From Mariprofundaceae bacterium (lineage in GTDB: Bacteria > Pseudomonadota > Zetaproteobacteria > Mariprofundales > Mariprofundaceae): 5,419 nucleotides of DNA. Where the stretch lies: assembly GCA_027075825.1 (NCBI GenBank), contig JALSZZ010000033.1:1-5419 (forward strand). Direction: 5' to 3'. The position numbers and the translations under genes are program-made. Below are positions 1 to 5,419 of the stretch, piece after piece. Each line of letters begins with the position of its first letter. Position 1 is the first letter of the stretch. The notes under the pieces are model-generated. The model ran no database searches. It was not told where the DNA came from and saw only the letters and a list, made by a program, of their open reading frames with translations.

Positions 1-1145
1 ATTACGAAGTGCTGGGTGTGGATAAAAACGCGGATGAAAAAACCATCAAGCGTTCCTACCGCAAACTGGCCATGAAATACCACCCGGATCGTAACCCGGA
101 TAACGAAGCGGCAGCCGAAAAGTTTCGTGAGATCACGGAAGCTTATGAGGTCTTGTCCGATAAGGAGAAACGCGCGCGTTACGATCAGTATGGTCACGCT
201 GGCGTAGATGATCAGATGCAGGATTTCTGGAGTCGCGGTGGCTTTCAGGATTCTCACGCCTTCAAGGATTTTGGCGATGTGTTCGGCGATTTGTTCGGCG
301 AAGCCTTCGGCTTTGGCGGTGGTGGCGGTGGACGCCAGAACAGGGGGGCCGACCTTCGTTATGATCTGACGGTTTCACTGGAAGAAGCCGCTTTTGGCAA
401 GGAAATTGAACTTGATATTCCGCGCCATGAGACATGCGATACCTGCCACGGCTCCGGCGCCAGACCCGGCAGCAACCCTGTGCCCTGCCGCACCTGCGGC
501 GGTCATGGCCAGGTGCAGATGTCGCAGGGATTTTTTGCCGTGCGTCGCACCTGCCCGGAATGTCAGGGCGCTGGCACCCGCATTGACAAACCCTGCACAA
601 GCTGTGGCGGCAGTGGCAGGAAGCGCACGACTAAACACCTGAAAGTCAAGATTCCGGCGGGTATTTACCATGGCGCACAGGTGCGCGTAAGCGGCGAAGG
701 CGAGGCTGGCAGCCGTGGCGCGCCTGCCGGTGATTTGTATATTGTGGTCAGCGTGCGCGAGCACCCGATTTTTGAGCGCGACGGCGGTGATCTCTACTGC
801 ACCATGCCGATTACTTTTCCGCAGGCTGCCCTGGGGGCGGAAGTTGAAGCGCCCACGCTGTCGGGCCGGGTCAAGATCCGTATTCCGGCAGGCACGGAAG
901 CAGGCCGCGTATTTCGGGTTCGTGGCCAGGGCATTAACGATGTGCGCAGTGGCAACCAGAAAGGCGATCTTTATGTGCGCGTGCAGATTGCCGTGCCCAA
1001 AGAACTGAGCGCCCGGCAAAAAGAATTGCTGCGCAAGTTCGCGGAAGCAACCGGTGATGATGTTTATCCTGAGTGTTCCTCGTTTCTCGACAAGGTAAAA
1101 CACTTCTGGGATGAGTTGGCAGGAAGAGAAGATGACAGAAAGTAA
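1..1145 (+). CDS. dnaJ: Chaperone protein DnaJ (Hsp40), 5' end cut by the window
   Basis: DnaJ is the co-chaperone that delivers unfolded substrates to DnaK in the cytoplasm and stimulates its ATPase. The reading frame is open from base 3 (Tyr-Glu-Val-Leu-Gly), which matches the conserved DnaJ N-terminus, so only the first few residues lie outside the window. The GTG at base 9 is the internal Val of that motif, not a start. The domains are complete and in the standard type I order: a J domain with the HPD motif at bases 81-89, a Gly/Phe-rich linker (about 255-345), a zinc-binding region with four intact CxxCxGxG-type motifs (435-617), then the C-terminal substrate-binding domains and dimerisation tail. 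Visible length is 380 residues, close to the family norm. The stop overlaps the start of dapB, so the two genes are probably co-transcribed. dnaK may lie just upstream, outside the window. Confidence 0.97.
   Translation, partial: YEVLGVDKNADEKTIKRSYRKLAMKYHPDRNPDNEAAAEKFREITEAYEVLSDKEKRARYDQYGHAGVDDQMQDFWSRGGFQDSHAFKDFGDVFGDLFGEAFGFGGGGGGRQNRGADLRYDLTVSLEEAAFGKEIELDIPRHETCDTCHGSGARPGSNPVPCRTCGGHGQVQMSQGFFAVRRTCPECQGAGTRIDKPCTSCGGSGRKRTTKHLKVKIPAGIYHGAQVRVSGEGEAGSRGAPAGDLYIVVSVREHPIFERDGGDLYCTMPITFPQAALGAEVEAPTLSGRVKIRIPAGTEAGRVFRVRGQGINDVRSGNQKGDLYVRVQIAVPKELSARQKELLRKFAEATGDDVYPECSSFLDKVKHFWDELAGREDDRK
1121..1128 (+). promoter_or_regulatory. Ribosome binding site for dapB, inside the end of dnaJ
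   Basis: The purine run AGGAAGAG lies within the last codons of dnaJ. Its GGA core ends 7 bases before the ATG at 1132. This spacing favours 1132 as the dapB start over the in-frame ATGs at 1111, which lies upstream of this site, and 1150, which has only a weak purine run before it. Confidence 0.6.
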
Positions 1146-1956
1146 GCGTATGAAGATCATGATTCCCGGTGCTGGTGGACGCATGGGCGGAATGCTGGTG
1201 CGCGCCCTTCATGACGATGCCGATGCTAAACTGGTGGCGGCCAGTGAACGTCCGGGTTCAGCCAATATCGGTAAGGATGCCGGTGAACTGGCAGGATGTG
1301 GCCACAATGGCATTACCCTGAAGGCTGAACTTGAGGTACCGGCGGATGGCGCTTCGGCCATTATTGATTTTACGGCGCCACAGGCCACGCTGACCCATGC
1401 ACGGTTAGCTGCCAGGCACAGCATCCCGATGGTGATTGGCACCACGGGTTTTACGACTGATGATTTACAGGAGTTACGGCATGTGCTTCGTGATGTGCCT
1501 GTGGTGATGGCAGCCAATTACTCGGTAGGCGTGAATCTGGCACTTGGTCTGATTGAGCAGGCAGCGGCGATTTTGCAGGCTAAAGCCTATGATGCAGAAA
1601 TCTTTGAAGCGCATCATCGTCACAAGGTGGATGCGCCCAGCGGCACGGCACTGGCCATGGGGCAGGCGCTGGCGCGCGGGCGCGATGTGTGTCTGGATGA
1701 TGTTGCCGTGTATGCCCGCGAGGGCATGACGGGCGCACGCCATCAGGGCAGCATTGGTTTTTCAGTGGTGCGCGGTGGCAATATTGTTGGTGAACACAAA
1801 GCCATGTTTATTTCCGATGAAGAGCGTATCGAAATCAACCATATCGCCGCTGATCGCATGGTGTTTGCCAGAGGTGCCGTGCGCGCTGCTCACTGGCTGG
1901 TAACGCAGGAGGCTGGCTGGTACGATATGCAGGATGTGCTTGGCCTGAAGCGCTAA
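1132..1956 (+). CDS. dapB: 4-hydroxy-tetrahydrodipicolinate reductase
   Basis: DapB uses NAD(P)H to reduce 4-hydroxy-tetrahydrodipicolinate to tetrahydrodipicolinate, the second dedicated step of the diaminopimelate/lysine pathway, in the cytoplasm. With the start at 1132 the protein has 274 residues, the usual size. The N-terminal Rossmann fold carries GAGGRMG at residues 13-19, followed by DFTAP and GTTGFT in the cofactor domain. The family signature [13 protein letters not shown] starts at residue 161. By alignment with the E. coli enzyme, His161 is the predicted proton donor/acceptor, Lys165 the catalytic lysine, and Ser170-Gly-Thr172 binds substrate. The start was chosen from the ribosome binding site at 1121-1128. 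ATG 1150 is the main alternative and would remove six residues. The first 14 bases overlap dnaJ, a tight arrangement that suggests translational coupling. In many gammaproteobacteria dapB is followed by carAB, but here the next gene is convergent. Confidence 0.97.
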   Translation: MTESKRMKIMIPGAGGRMGGMLVRALHDDADAKLVAASERPGSANIGKDAGELAGCGHNGITLKAELEVPADGASAIIDFTAPQATLTHARLAARHSIPMVIGTTGFTTDDLQELRHVLRDVPVVMAANYSVGVNLALGLIEQAAAILQAKAYDAEIFEAHHRHKVDAPSGTALAMGQALARGRDVCLDDVAVYAREGMTGARHQGSIGFSVVRGGNIVGEHKAMFISDEERIEINHIAADRMVFARGAVRAAHWLVTQEAGWYDMQDVLGLKR

Positions 1957-2010
1957 AACGTACAAGCCAGACAGTTCCGCCTGGCAAAAACCATGCTGCA
2001 ACGGCGGTGA

Positions 2011-2027
2011 CTGCTGATCATCAGCAG
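2011..2027. terminator. Small palindrome between convergent dapB and usp, possible bidirectional terminator
   Basis: Bases 2011-2027 form a perfect inverted repeat: a 7-bp arm CTGCTGA, a TCA loop, and TCAGCAG. It lies in the 81-base gap between the stop codons of two convergent genes, where a shared terminator would be expected. No T-run follows on either strand, so this is not a textbook intrinsic terminator. A weaker GCCAG/CTGGC pair (1966-1970 and 1981-1985) lies closer to dapB and is followed by five A residues on the plus strand, which would be a short T-run for transcripts reading leftward from usp. Confidence 0.35.
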
Positions 2028-2037
2028 CGGCACAGTT

Positions 2038-2517
2038 TCAGTGCGTGTGATCAGCCAGAATGCCTGTCGGCATGGCCACCAGCACACTGCAATGCGCATG
2101 ACGCACCACATGCTCAGTGGTGGAACCAATCAGCATTCGCTCGAGAAAACTCTGGTGACCGTGCTTGCCAATAACAATCAGCTGGCTTGATAAGGCCTCT
2201 GCTTCATGGCAGATGGTCTTCGGCACATCACCGGCGCTATGCACGATATGCGAAGTAACCGTCACATCCGGCCATTGTGCCAGCCAGTTCTGCATGCGTT
2301 CACGGGCCATGTCTTCCAGAGAACGGGAAACATCCTCACTCATCGGAACAGGCATGCCATCCATGCCACCGCTGTAATAAACAGCCGCATCATCCAGCAC
2401 ATGCAAGGCATGCAACTGCGCCTGCAACCATTGCGACAAACGAATGGCCCGTCGCATGGCTTCGCCAGAAAAATCAGAAAAATCCGTCGGCACGAGAATC
2501 AATTGTGTTGCCTTCAT
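2038..2517 (-). CDS. Universal stress protein, UspA family
   Basis: This is a single-domain, 159-residue cytoplasmic Usp protein. The family comprises small nucleotide-binding dimers linked to survival under starvation, oxidative or respiratory stress. The N-terminal strand ends in VPTDFS with Asp12, the usual adenine-contacting position. The C-terminal half has VIGKHG (residues 115-120) and then GST (131-133) before the typical strand CSVLVAMP. This corresponds to the ATP-binding pattern G-x2-G-x9-G-S/T, but here ten residues separate the second Gly from the GS, one more than usual. ATP binding is therefore likely but not certain. The start is well supported: AGGAG on the minus strand (2523-2527) lies 5 bases before the ATG. 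It converges on dapB and is transcribed in the same direction as the kinase gene upstream, from which it is separated by repeat copy 1. No clear promoter could be picked out. Confidence 0.9.
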   Translation of the reverse strand: MKATQLILVPTDFSDFSGEAMRRAIRLSQWLQAQLHALHVLDDAAVYYSGGMDGMPVPMSEDVSRSLEDMARERMQNWLAQWPDVTVTSHIVHSAGDVPKTICHEAEALSSQLIVIGKHGHQSFLERMLIGSTTEHVVRHAHCSVLVAMPTGILADHTH

Positions 2518-2556
2518 ATCAGCTCCTTTTCCTTTGTCTGATGTTGGTTTGTCCCT

Positions 2557-2719
2557 AGGAGTCTGTCGGACTTTAACAAATCTACTACGAAAAACCGGAT
2601 ATTGGCCAAATCTTCGCCCTGTTTTTGTTAAATAGCGCTGCTATTCGCCGCAAACAGGTCGTATATTTGGCTCAATCCCGCTATCTCTCGTGACGATTGC
2701 CAAAATCCGACAGACTCCT
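2557..2719. repeat. Repeat copy 1: 163-bp MITE-like inverted-repeat element
   Basis: The ends are a perfect 14-base inverted repeat (AGGAGTCTGTCGGA at 2557-2570, its complement at 2706-2719). Inside, the two arms pair imperfectly all the way to a GCT loop at 2637-2639, flanked by the perfect arms AATAGC/GCTATT; a second perfect block, CCTGTTT/AAACAGG, lies further out. Copy 2 at 4963-5125 has exactly the same length and orientation, and a hand alignment shows 19 differences without gaps (about 88% identity). No transposase gene or clear target-site duplication is present. Copy 1 lies between the kinase stop (37 bases away) and the usp start (39 bases away). Several of its changes break pairs that copy 2 keeps, so copy 1 is the more decayed hairpin. 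It could act as a mobile remnant, an mRNA-end stabiliser or an attenuator; none of these is proven. Confidence 0.85.
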
Positions 2720-2756
2720 GGCCCCCGGATAATCGCCGTTCTTCCTGAATTAAGCT

Positions 2757-4820
2757 TCAATAAATTTCCGGAAACTGAAGTTTCAAACGGGCAACATCTT
2801 CTTTCAGGCGCAGGTAAAGACCGCTGTCCTTGGCCGGGATTTTTAGCGGCTTTTTCATCAGGGAGCGGCTGTCATGCACATGGGTGCGAACCTTTTTGTG
2901 CCAGATGCCATCACGCGGTTCATCCATCTGTATATCCGCCAATATAATATGCGCCAGATGCACAATCATGATGGAAGCCTGCACATCGGCAGGCCAGCTT
3001 TCCGGTGAATGCCAGCAGGGATGGTGATGAAAATGAATAAAGCGGTGAATGGTACGCGGCAAACGCCAATGCAGCGCCAGCATGGTGCCAAGGTCAATAT
3101 GCGTATAGCCCAGCACTTCCCATTCGGCCTGTGGCCCGGGTGTCCCCTTGTCAATTTCATCCGCCAGTCGCTGCAGGCGGGCACTTGTTTCAAAATCAAC
3201 GGCTGCCAGTTTGCCAATATCGTGCAACATGGCGAACATGCTGAGAGAGACGCTATCCACTACCGAACTGTAAGAAGCCAGCGCCCGGGAAATCATGGCA
3301 ATGGCCCGGGCATGAAACCACAGATGGCGAATTTCACGGCTGGTTTCCTCGTTGCCAAAGTCTGGGAACAGGGACTGGATAATCAGATCATGGGCGGCAT
3401 TGACACCCATCATGGTGAAAGCCAGCGCCATATCCTCACTGCTGTTGCCCTGCTTCTGGCTCTCCATACCCACTTGTTCAAGCGTGCTATCGACATGAAG
3501 ATTGGCGCGAACACGGGTTCTTAATGCCTCATGCTTATCAATGAAACGGGCAAAATCCGCAGCCGTTGCCGTTGGGTCGTCAAACATTTCGTACAATCGC
3601 GGCCAGATATCCGGCAGTTTCGGCACGTTGGCCAGACGAGTGCGAAGCCCCTGCAGGGTTTTTGGATGTAGCGCAGGAAGATTGCACATATCCACCATAT
3701 AATCATCGGGGTGAGCCTCCGGTGAAGCATTGTGAAACGCCCATAGCAGGCTTTCCCGCGAATAGCTCGCCACCTTGCCCAGCGTATCATCGGTTACCCG
3801 GGTATCGACGAACATTTCCCCCAGCGTCTGCAGATTGGAAAAGCATTTGATTTCTCGCTCACCAGTCAGCGATAGCGGTTCTGCATCAGCTATATTCTGC
3901 AAACGAGACAGTACGGCCTCGCAGTTTGGCGGGCGTTTCTCCGCATCTTTTTCCAGAAGGTCGTGAATCAGCGCGGCCAGTTCAGGGTGAATATCCGGGT
4001 TGACTTCAGCAGCCGGTATGGGCGGCAGCGAGACCTGTTTTTGCAATACTTCAAACTCGCCACCCCCGCCAGCGGTAAACGGAAAATGCCCCGTGGCAAG
4101 GCGATAAAGGATAACACCAAAAGCATAAAGATCGGTGCGCGGCGTAACCTTGCCTCCGGTGACCTGCTCTGGTGCCATATAATAATAGCTGCCCATCAGA
4201 CCGCCGGTAGAACGGGCATGATCCCCTTCCCGATGCAATTTAGCCAGGCCAAAATCCATCAGCTTGAGATTGCCATCATCAGTGATGAAAATATTGGAGA
4301 GCTTCAGATCGCGGTGAACCATGCCCAGTTCATGCGCCCGGCCAAGCCCTGCCAGAATCGCCTCGCCGATATAAACAATCTCACCCGTGCGCGGAATGCC
4401 ACGGTGGTTGATATACAACTTCAGGGTGCAGCCTTGCAGCAACTCGGTGATCAGCGCCATGGCACCGTTATTGTCGTACACATCAAGCAATGACAACACG
4501 CAGGGATGCGTGAGTTTCGACTGCGCCGCTGCCTCCAGGCGGAAACGCTCCATTTGTTGCGGATCACCGATCAGGTGGCGGTGCAGCACCTTGACCGCCA
4601 CTTCCTGCTTGTTGACCTCATCCAGGGCGCGAAACACCATGCCCGTTCCGCCCTGGCCAATACGTTCAAGCAAACGATAATTACCCAGCTTTGGCGGCGC
4701 GCCATCCTTGCTGAGAAGGTTGCCGCAAAGCAGGCAAAACGCCTGAGAATCCTTGTACCATGTACCACAACTAAAGCACTGCATGATGCAGGATTGTTCT
4801 GCCAGTGCGATTAAAGTCAA
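2757..4820 (-). CDS. Zinc-ribbon Ser/Thr protein kinase with C-terminal HDOD domain
   Basis: This 687-residue protein has three parts. Residues 15-33 are a zinc ribbon (CxxC at 15/18 and 29/32). Residues about 47-310 form a complete Hanks-type kinase: Gly-rich loop GQGGTG at 55-60, VAVK with Lys77, Glu96 in the C helix, HRDLKLSN at 169-176 with catalytic Asp171, DFG at 189-191, APE at 216-218, Asp230 and Arg296. All key residues are present, so it should be active. Residues about 390-605 match an HDOD domain, an HD-related signalling module, including LHDIGKL at 532-538 and a late LGxxLxxxWxLP-type segment followed by a His-rich FHHHP. I see no signal peptide or membrane segment, so it is probably cytoplasmic. 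Targets and input signal are unknown. The start is TTG at 4818-4820 with AGAGGA just upstream; the ATG at codon 13 would still keep the zinc ribbon but has no good ribosome binding site. The gene is bracketed by repeat copies 1 and 2 and reads toward usp. Confidence 0.93.
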   Translation of the reverse strand: MTLIALAEQSCIMQCFSCGTWYKDSQAFCLLCGNLLSKDGAPPKLGNYRLLERIGQGGTGMVFRALDEVNKQEVAVKVLHRHLIGDPQQMERFRLEAAAQSKLTHPCVLSLLDVYDNNGAMALITELLQGCTLKLYINHRGIPRTGEIVYIGEAILAGLGRAHELGMVHRDLKLSNIFITDDGNLKLMDFGLAKLHREGDHARSTGGLMGSYYYMAPEQVTGGKVTPRTDLYAFGVILYRLATGHFPFTAGGGGEFEVLQKQVSLPPIPAAEVNPDIHPELAALIHDLLEKDAEKRPPNCEAVLSRLQNIADAEPLSLTGEREIKCFSNLQTLGEMFVDTRVTDDTLGKVASYSRESLLWAFHNASPEAHPDDYMVDMCNLPALHPKTLQGLRTRLANVPKLPDIWPRLYEMFDDPTATAADFARFIDKHEALRTRVRANLHVDSTLEQVGMESQKQGNSSEDMALAFTMMGVNAAHDLIIQSLFPDFGNEETSREIRHLWFHARAIAMISRALASYSSVVDSVSLSMFAMLHDIGKLAAVDFETSARLQRLADEIDKGTPGPQAEWEVLGYTHIDLGTMLALHWRLPRTIHRFIHFHHHPCWHSPESWPADVQASIMIVHLAHIILADIQMDEPRDGIWHKKVRTHVHDSRSLMKKPLKIPAKDSGLYLRLKEDVARLKLQFPEIY

Positions 4821-4824
4821 GAAT

Positions 4825-4830
4825 TCCTCT
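4825..4830 (-). promoter_or_regulatory. Ribosome binding site supporting a TTG start for the kinase gene
   Basis: On the minus strand AGAGGA lies 4 bases before the TTG at 4818-4820, slightly close but usable. No comparable site precedes the in-frame ATG twelve codons downstream (codon 13), so TTG is the preferred start. Confidence 0.5.
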
Positions 4831-4962
4831 CACTGAGCTGTATCATCGGTTATAAGTGATCAACATGTATTTCGTTTTTACAGCTTTTGACCAACACCCG
4901 TTGGGAGCCGGATGCGCAACAATCGGGCGGCAACGGGGTGGACTAATATATGAACACCACCC

Positions 4963-5125
4963 GGGAGTTTGTCGGACTTTGGCAACGCTGCTGCGAAAAA
5001 ACGGATATTGGCCAAATTTTCGCCCTGTTGTTGTTCAATAGCGCTGCTATTTGCCGCCAACAGGGCGTATATTTGCCTCAATCCCGCTATTTCTCGTGAC
5101 GATTGCCAAAGTCCGACAAACTCCT
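4963..5125. repeat. Repeat copy 2: 163-bp MITE-like inverted-repeat element
   Basis: This copy has a perfect 22-base terminal inverted repeat: 4964-4985 pairs with 5103-5124, beginning GGAGTTTGTCGGACTTTGG. The arms continue as an imperfect hairpin of equal arm length to a GCT loop at 5043-5045. By hand count 57 of 79 opposed positions are Watson-Crick pairs, with a strong inner block of ten (CGCCCTGTTG against CAACAGGGCG). It is in the same orientation as copy 1 and the same length. No transposase or obvious target duplication is seen; the flanks are ACCACCC on the left and AGCATGC on the right. It ends 11 bases before the rnfA ATG. Because its right end reads CTCCT, which resembles an anti-Shine-Dalgarno sequence, it supplies no ribosome binding site to rnfA. 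Confidence 0.87.
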
Positions 5126-5136
5126 AGCATGCGGGC

Positions 5137-5419
5137 ATGACTGAATTTGCGCTGATTCTGGTGTCCGCAGTACTGGTCAACAATTATGTGTTGAGCAAGT
5201 TTCTGGGAATCTGTCCCTTTCTTGGCGTTTCCGGCAAAACGGAAACAGCTATTGGCATGTCGTTCGCGGTGATGTTTGTGATGACGCTGGCCGCCTGCGC
5301 TTCCTGGCTGGTGCAGCAATTCGTGCTCGTGCCGTTGCATCTGGAATATTTGCAAACCATTTTTTTTATCCTGATCATTGCGGCGCTGGTGCAGTTCGTG
5401 GAAATGGTGATCCATAAAA
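5137..5419 (+). CDS. rnfA: Rnf electron-transport complex subunit A, 3' end cut by the window
   Basis: RnfA (RsxA in E. coli) is an inner-membrane subunit of the Rnf complex, which couples electron transfer between NADH and ferredoxin to ion movement; in E. coli the homologous complex re-reduces SoxR. The first 94 residues are present, about half of the usual ~190. They begin [20 protein letters not shown] and continue with [11 protein letters not shown], closely matching RnfA rather than the related NqrE. Cys26 in the GICPF segment corresponds to the conserved cysteine implicated in an intramembrane iron-sulfur centre shared with the partner subunit. Three hydrophobic segments are visible (about residues 4-24, 38-62 and 70-93). 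The ATG at 5137 is the only possible ATG start, since an in-frame TAG lies at 5125-5127. There is no recognisable Shine-Dalgarno sequence, and repeat copy 2 ends only 11 bases upstream. The rest of the rnf operon is expected beyond the window. Confidence 0.94.
   Translation, partial: MTEFALILVSAVLVNNYVLSKFLGICPFLGVSGKTETAIGMSFAVMFVMTLAACASWLVQQFVLVPLHLEYLQTIFFILIIAALVQFVEMVIHK

Larger units (their letters stand above)
4821..5136. other. Divergent intergenic region between the kinase gene and rnfA
   Basis: This 316-base gap must hold the promoters for two divergent genes unless the promoters lie inside the repeat. Its right half is repeat copy 2. The left part (4831-4962) is AT-rich near 4845-4880, with TATAAC on the minus strand around 4847-4852 as a possible -10 box for the kinase gene, but I found no -35 box at proper spacing. 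On the plus strand TAATAT at 4945-4950 could be a -10 for rnfA, again without a convincing -35. If it is used, the whole repeat would be in the rnfA leader. I see no coding region here. Confidence 0.4.

Noticed and set aside
1111..1131. An upstream ATG that would lengthen DapB by seven residues.
   Set aside because: It lies before the best ribosome binding site and would deepen the overlap with dnaJ. The extra residues are not part of the conserved DapB N-terminus.
375..1184. A 269-codon open frame on the minus strand across dnaJ.
   Set aside because: It is antisense to a clear dnaJ and to its overlap with dapB, and its translation is Ala/Arg-rich with no recognisable domain. It looks like a by-product of codon bias in dnaJ.
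3963..4493. A 176-codon plus-strand frame inside the kinase gene.
   Set aside because: It lies opposite the conserved kinase motifs, has no recognisable domain, and is explained by the coding frame on the other strand.
2557..5125. A CRISPR array or a classical composite transposon.
   Set aside because: There are only two copies, more than 2 kb apart, with no spacers and no cas genes. No transposase is encoded in or between the elements and no target-site duplication was found.
2444..5415. Short frames containing similar peptides (VCRTL...RKxGYWPN) near both repeats.
   Set aside because: The similarity comes only from translating the two repeat copies, in one case also from the opposite strand. 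The frames have no consistent start or extent outside the repeats and do not form a protein family.

Overview
The window looks like chromosomal DNA from a Gram-negative proteobacterium with mid-range GC. The reasons are a full-length type I DnaJ followed directly by dapB, a UspA-family protein, and the start of rnfA (rsxA), the first gene of many proteobacterial Rnf electron-transport operons. I cannot name the genus. A gamma-, beta- or zetaproteobacterial relative would all fit.

Layout from left to right. (1) Positions 1-1145, plus strand: dnaJ, missing only its first few codons. (2) Positions 1132-1956, plus strand: dapB, overlapping the end of dnaJ by 14 bases and therefore probably co-transcribed. 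(3) A short convergent gap holding a perfect small palindrome. (4) Positions 2038-2517, minus strand: a universal stress protein. (5) A 239-base gap mostly filled by repeat copy 1 (2557-2719). (6) Positions 2757-4820, minus strand: a 687-residue protein with an N-terminal zinc ribbon, a complete Hanks-type Ser/Thr kinase domain and a C-terminal HDOD domain. (7) A 316-base divergent gap holding repeat copy 2 (4963-5125). (8) From 5137 to the window end, plus strand: the first 94 codons of rnfA.

The housekeeping genes (protein folding, lysine/diaminopimelate synthesis, Rnf) are ordinary. The unusual content is the kinase-HDOD gene and the two 163-base elements, about 88% identical, that bracket it in direct orientation. 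Each element is one long imperfect hairpin with perfect or near-perfect terminal inverted repeats and a GCT loop at its exact centre. Two of the differences between the copies are paired changes that preserve base pairing. They look like non-autonomous MITE-like or large palindromic intergenic elements. They sit 37 bases past the kinase stop codon, 39 bases before the usp start codon and 11 bases before the rnfA start codon, so they may affect transcript ends or leaders. The kinase and usp genes point the same way and may both act in stress signalling, but the only evidence for that is proximity.
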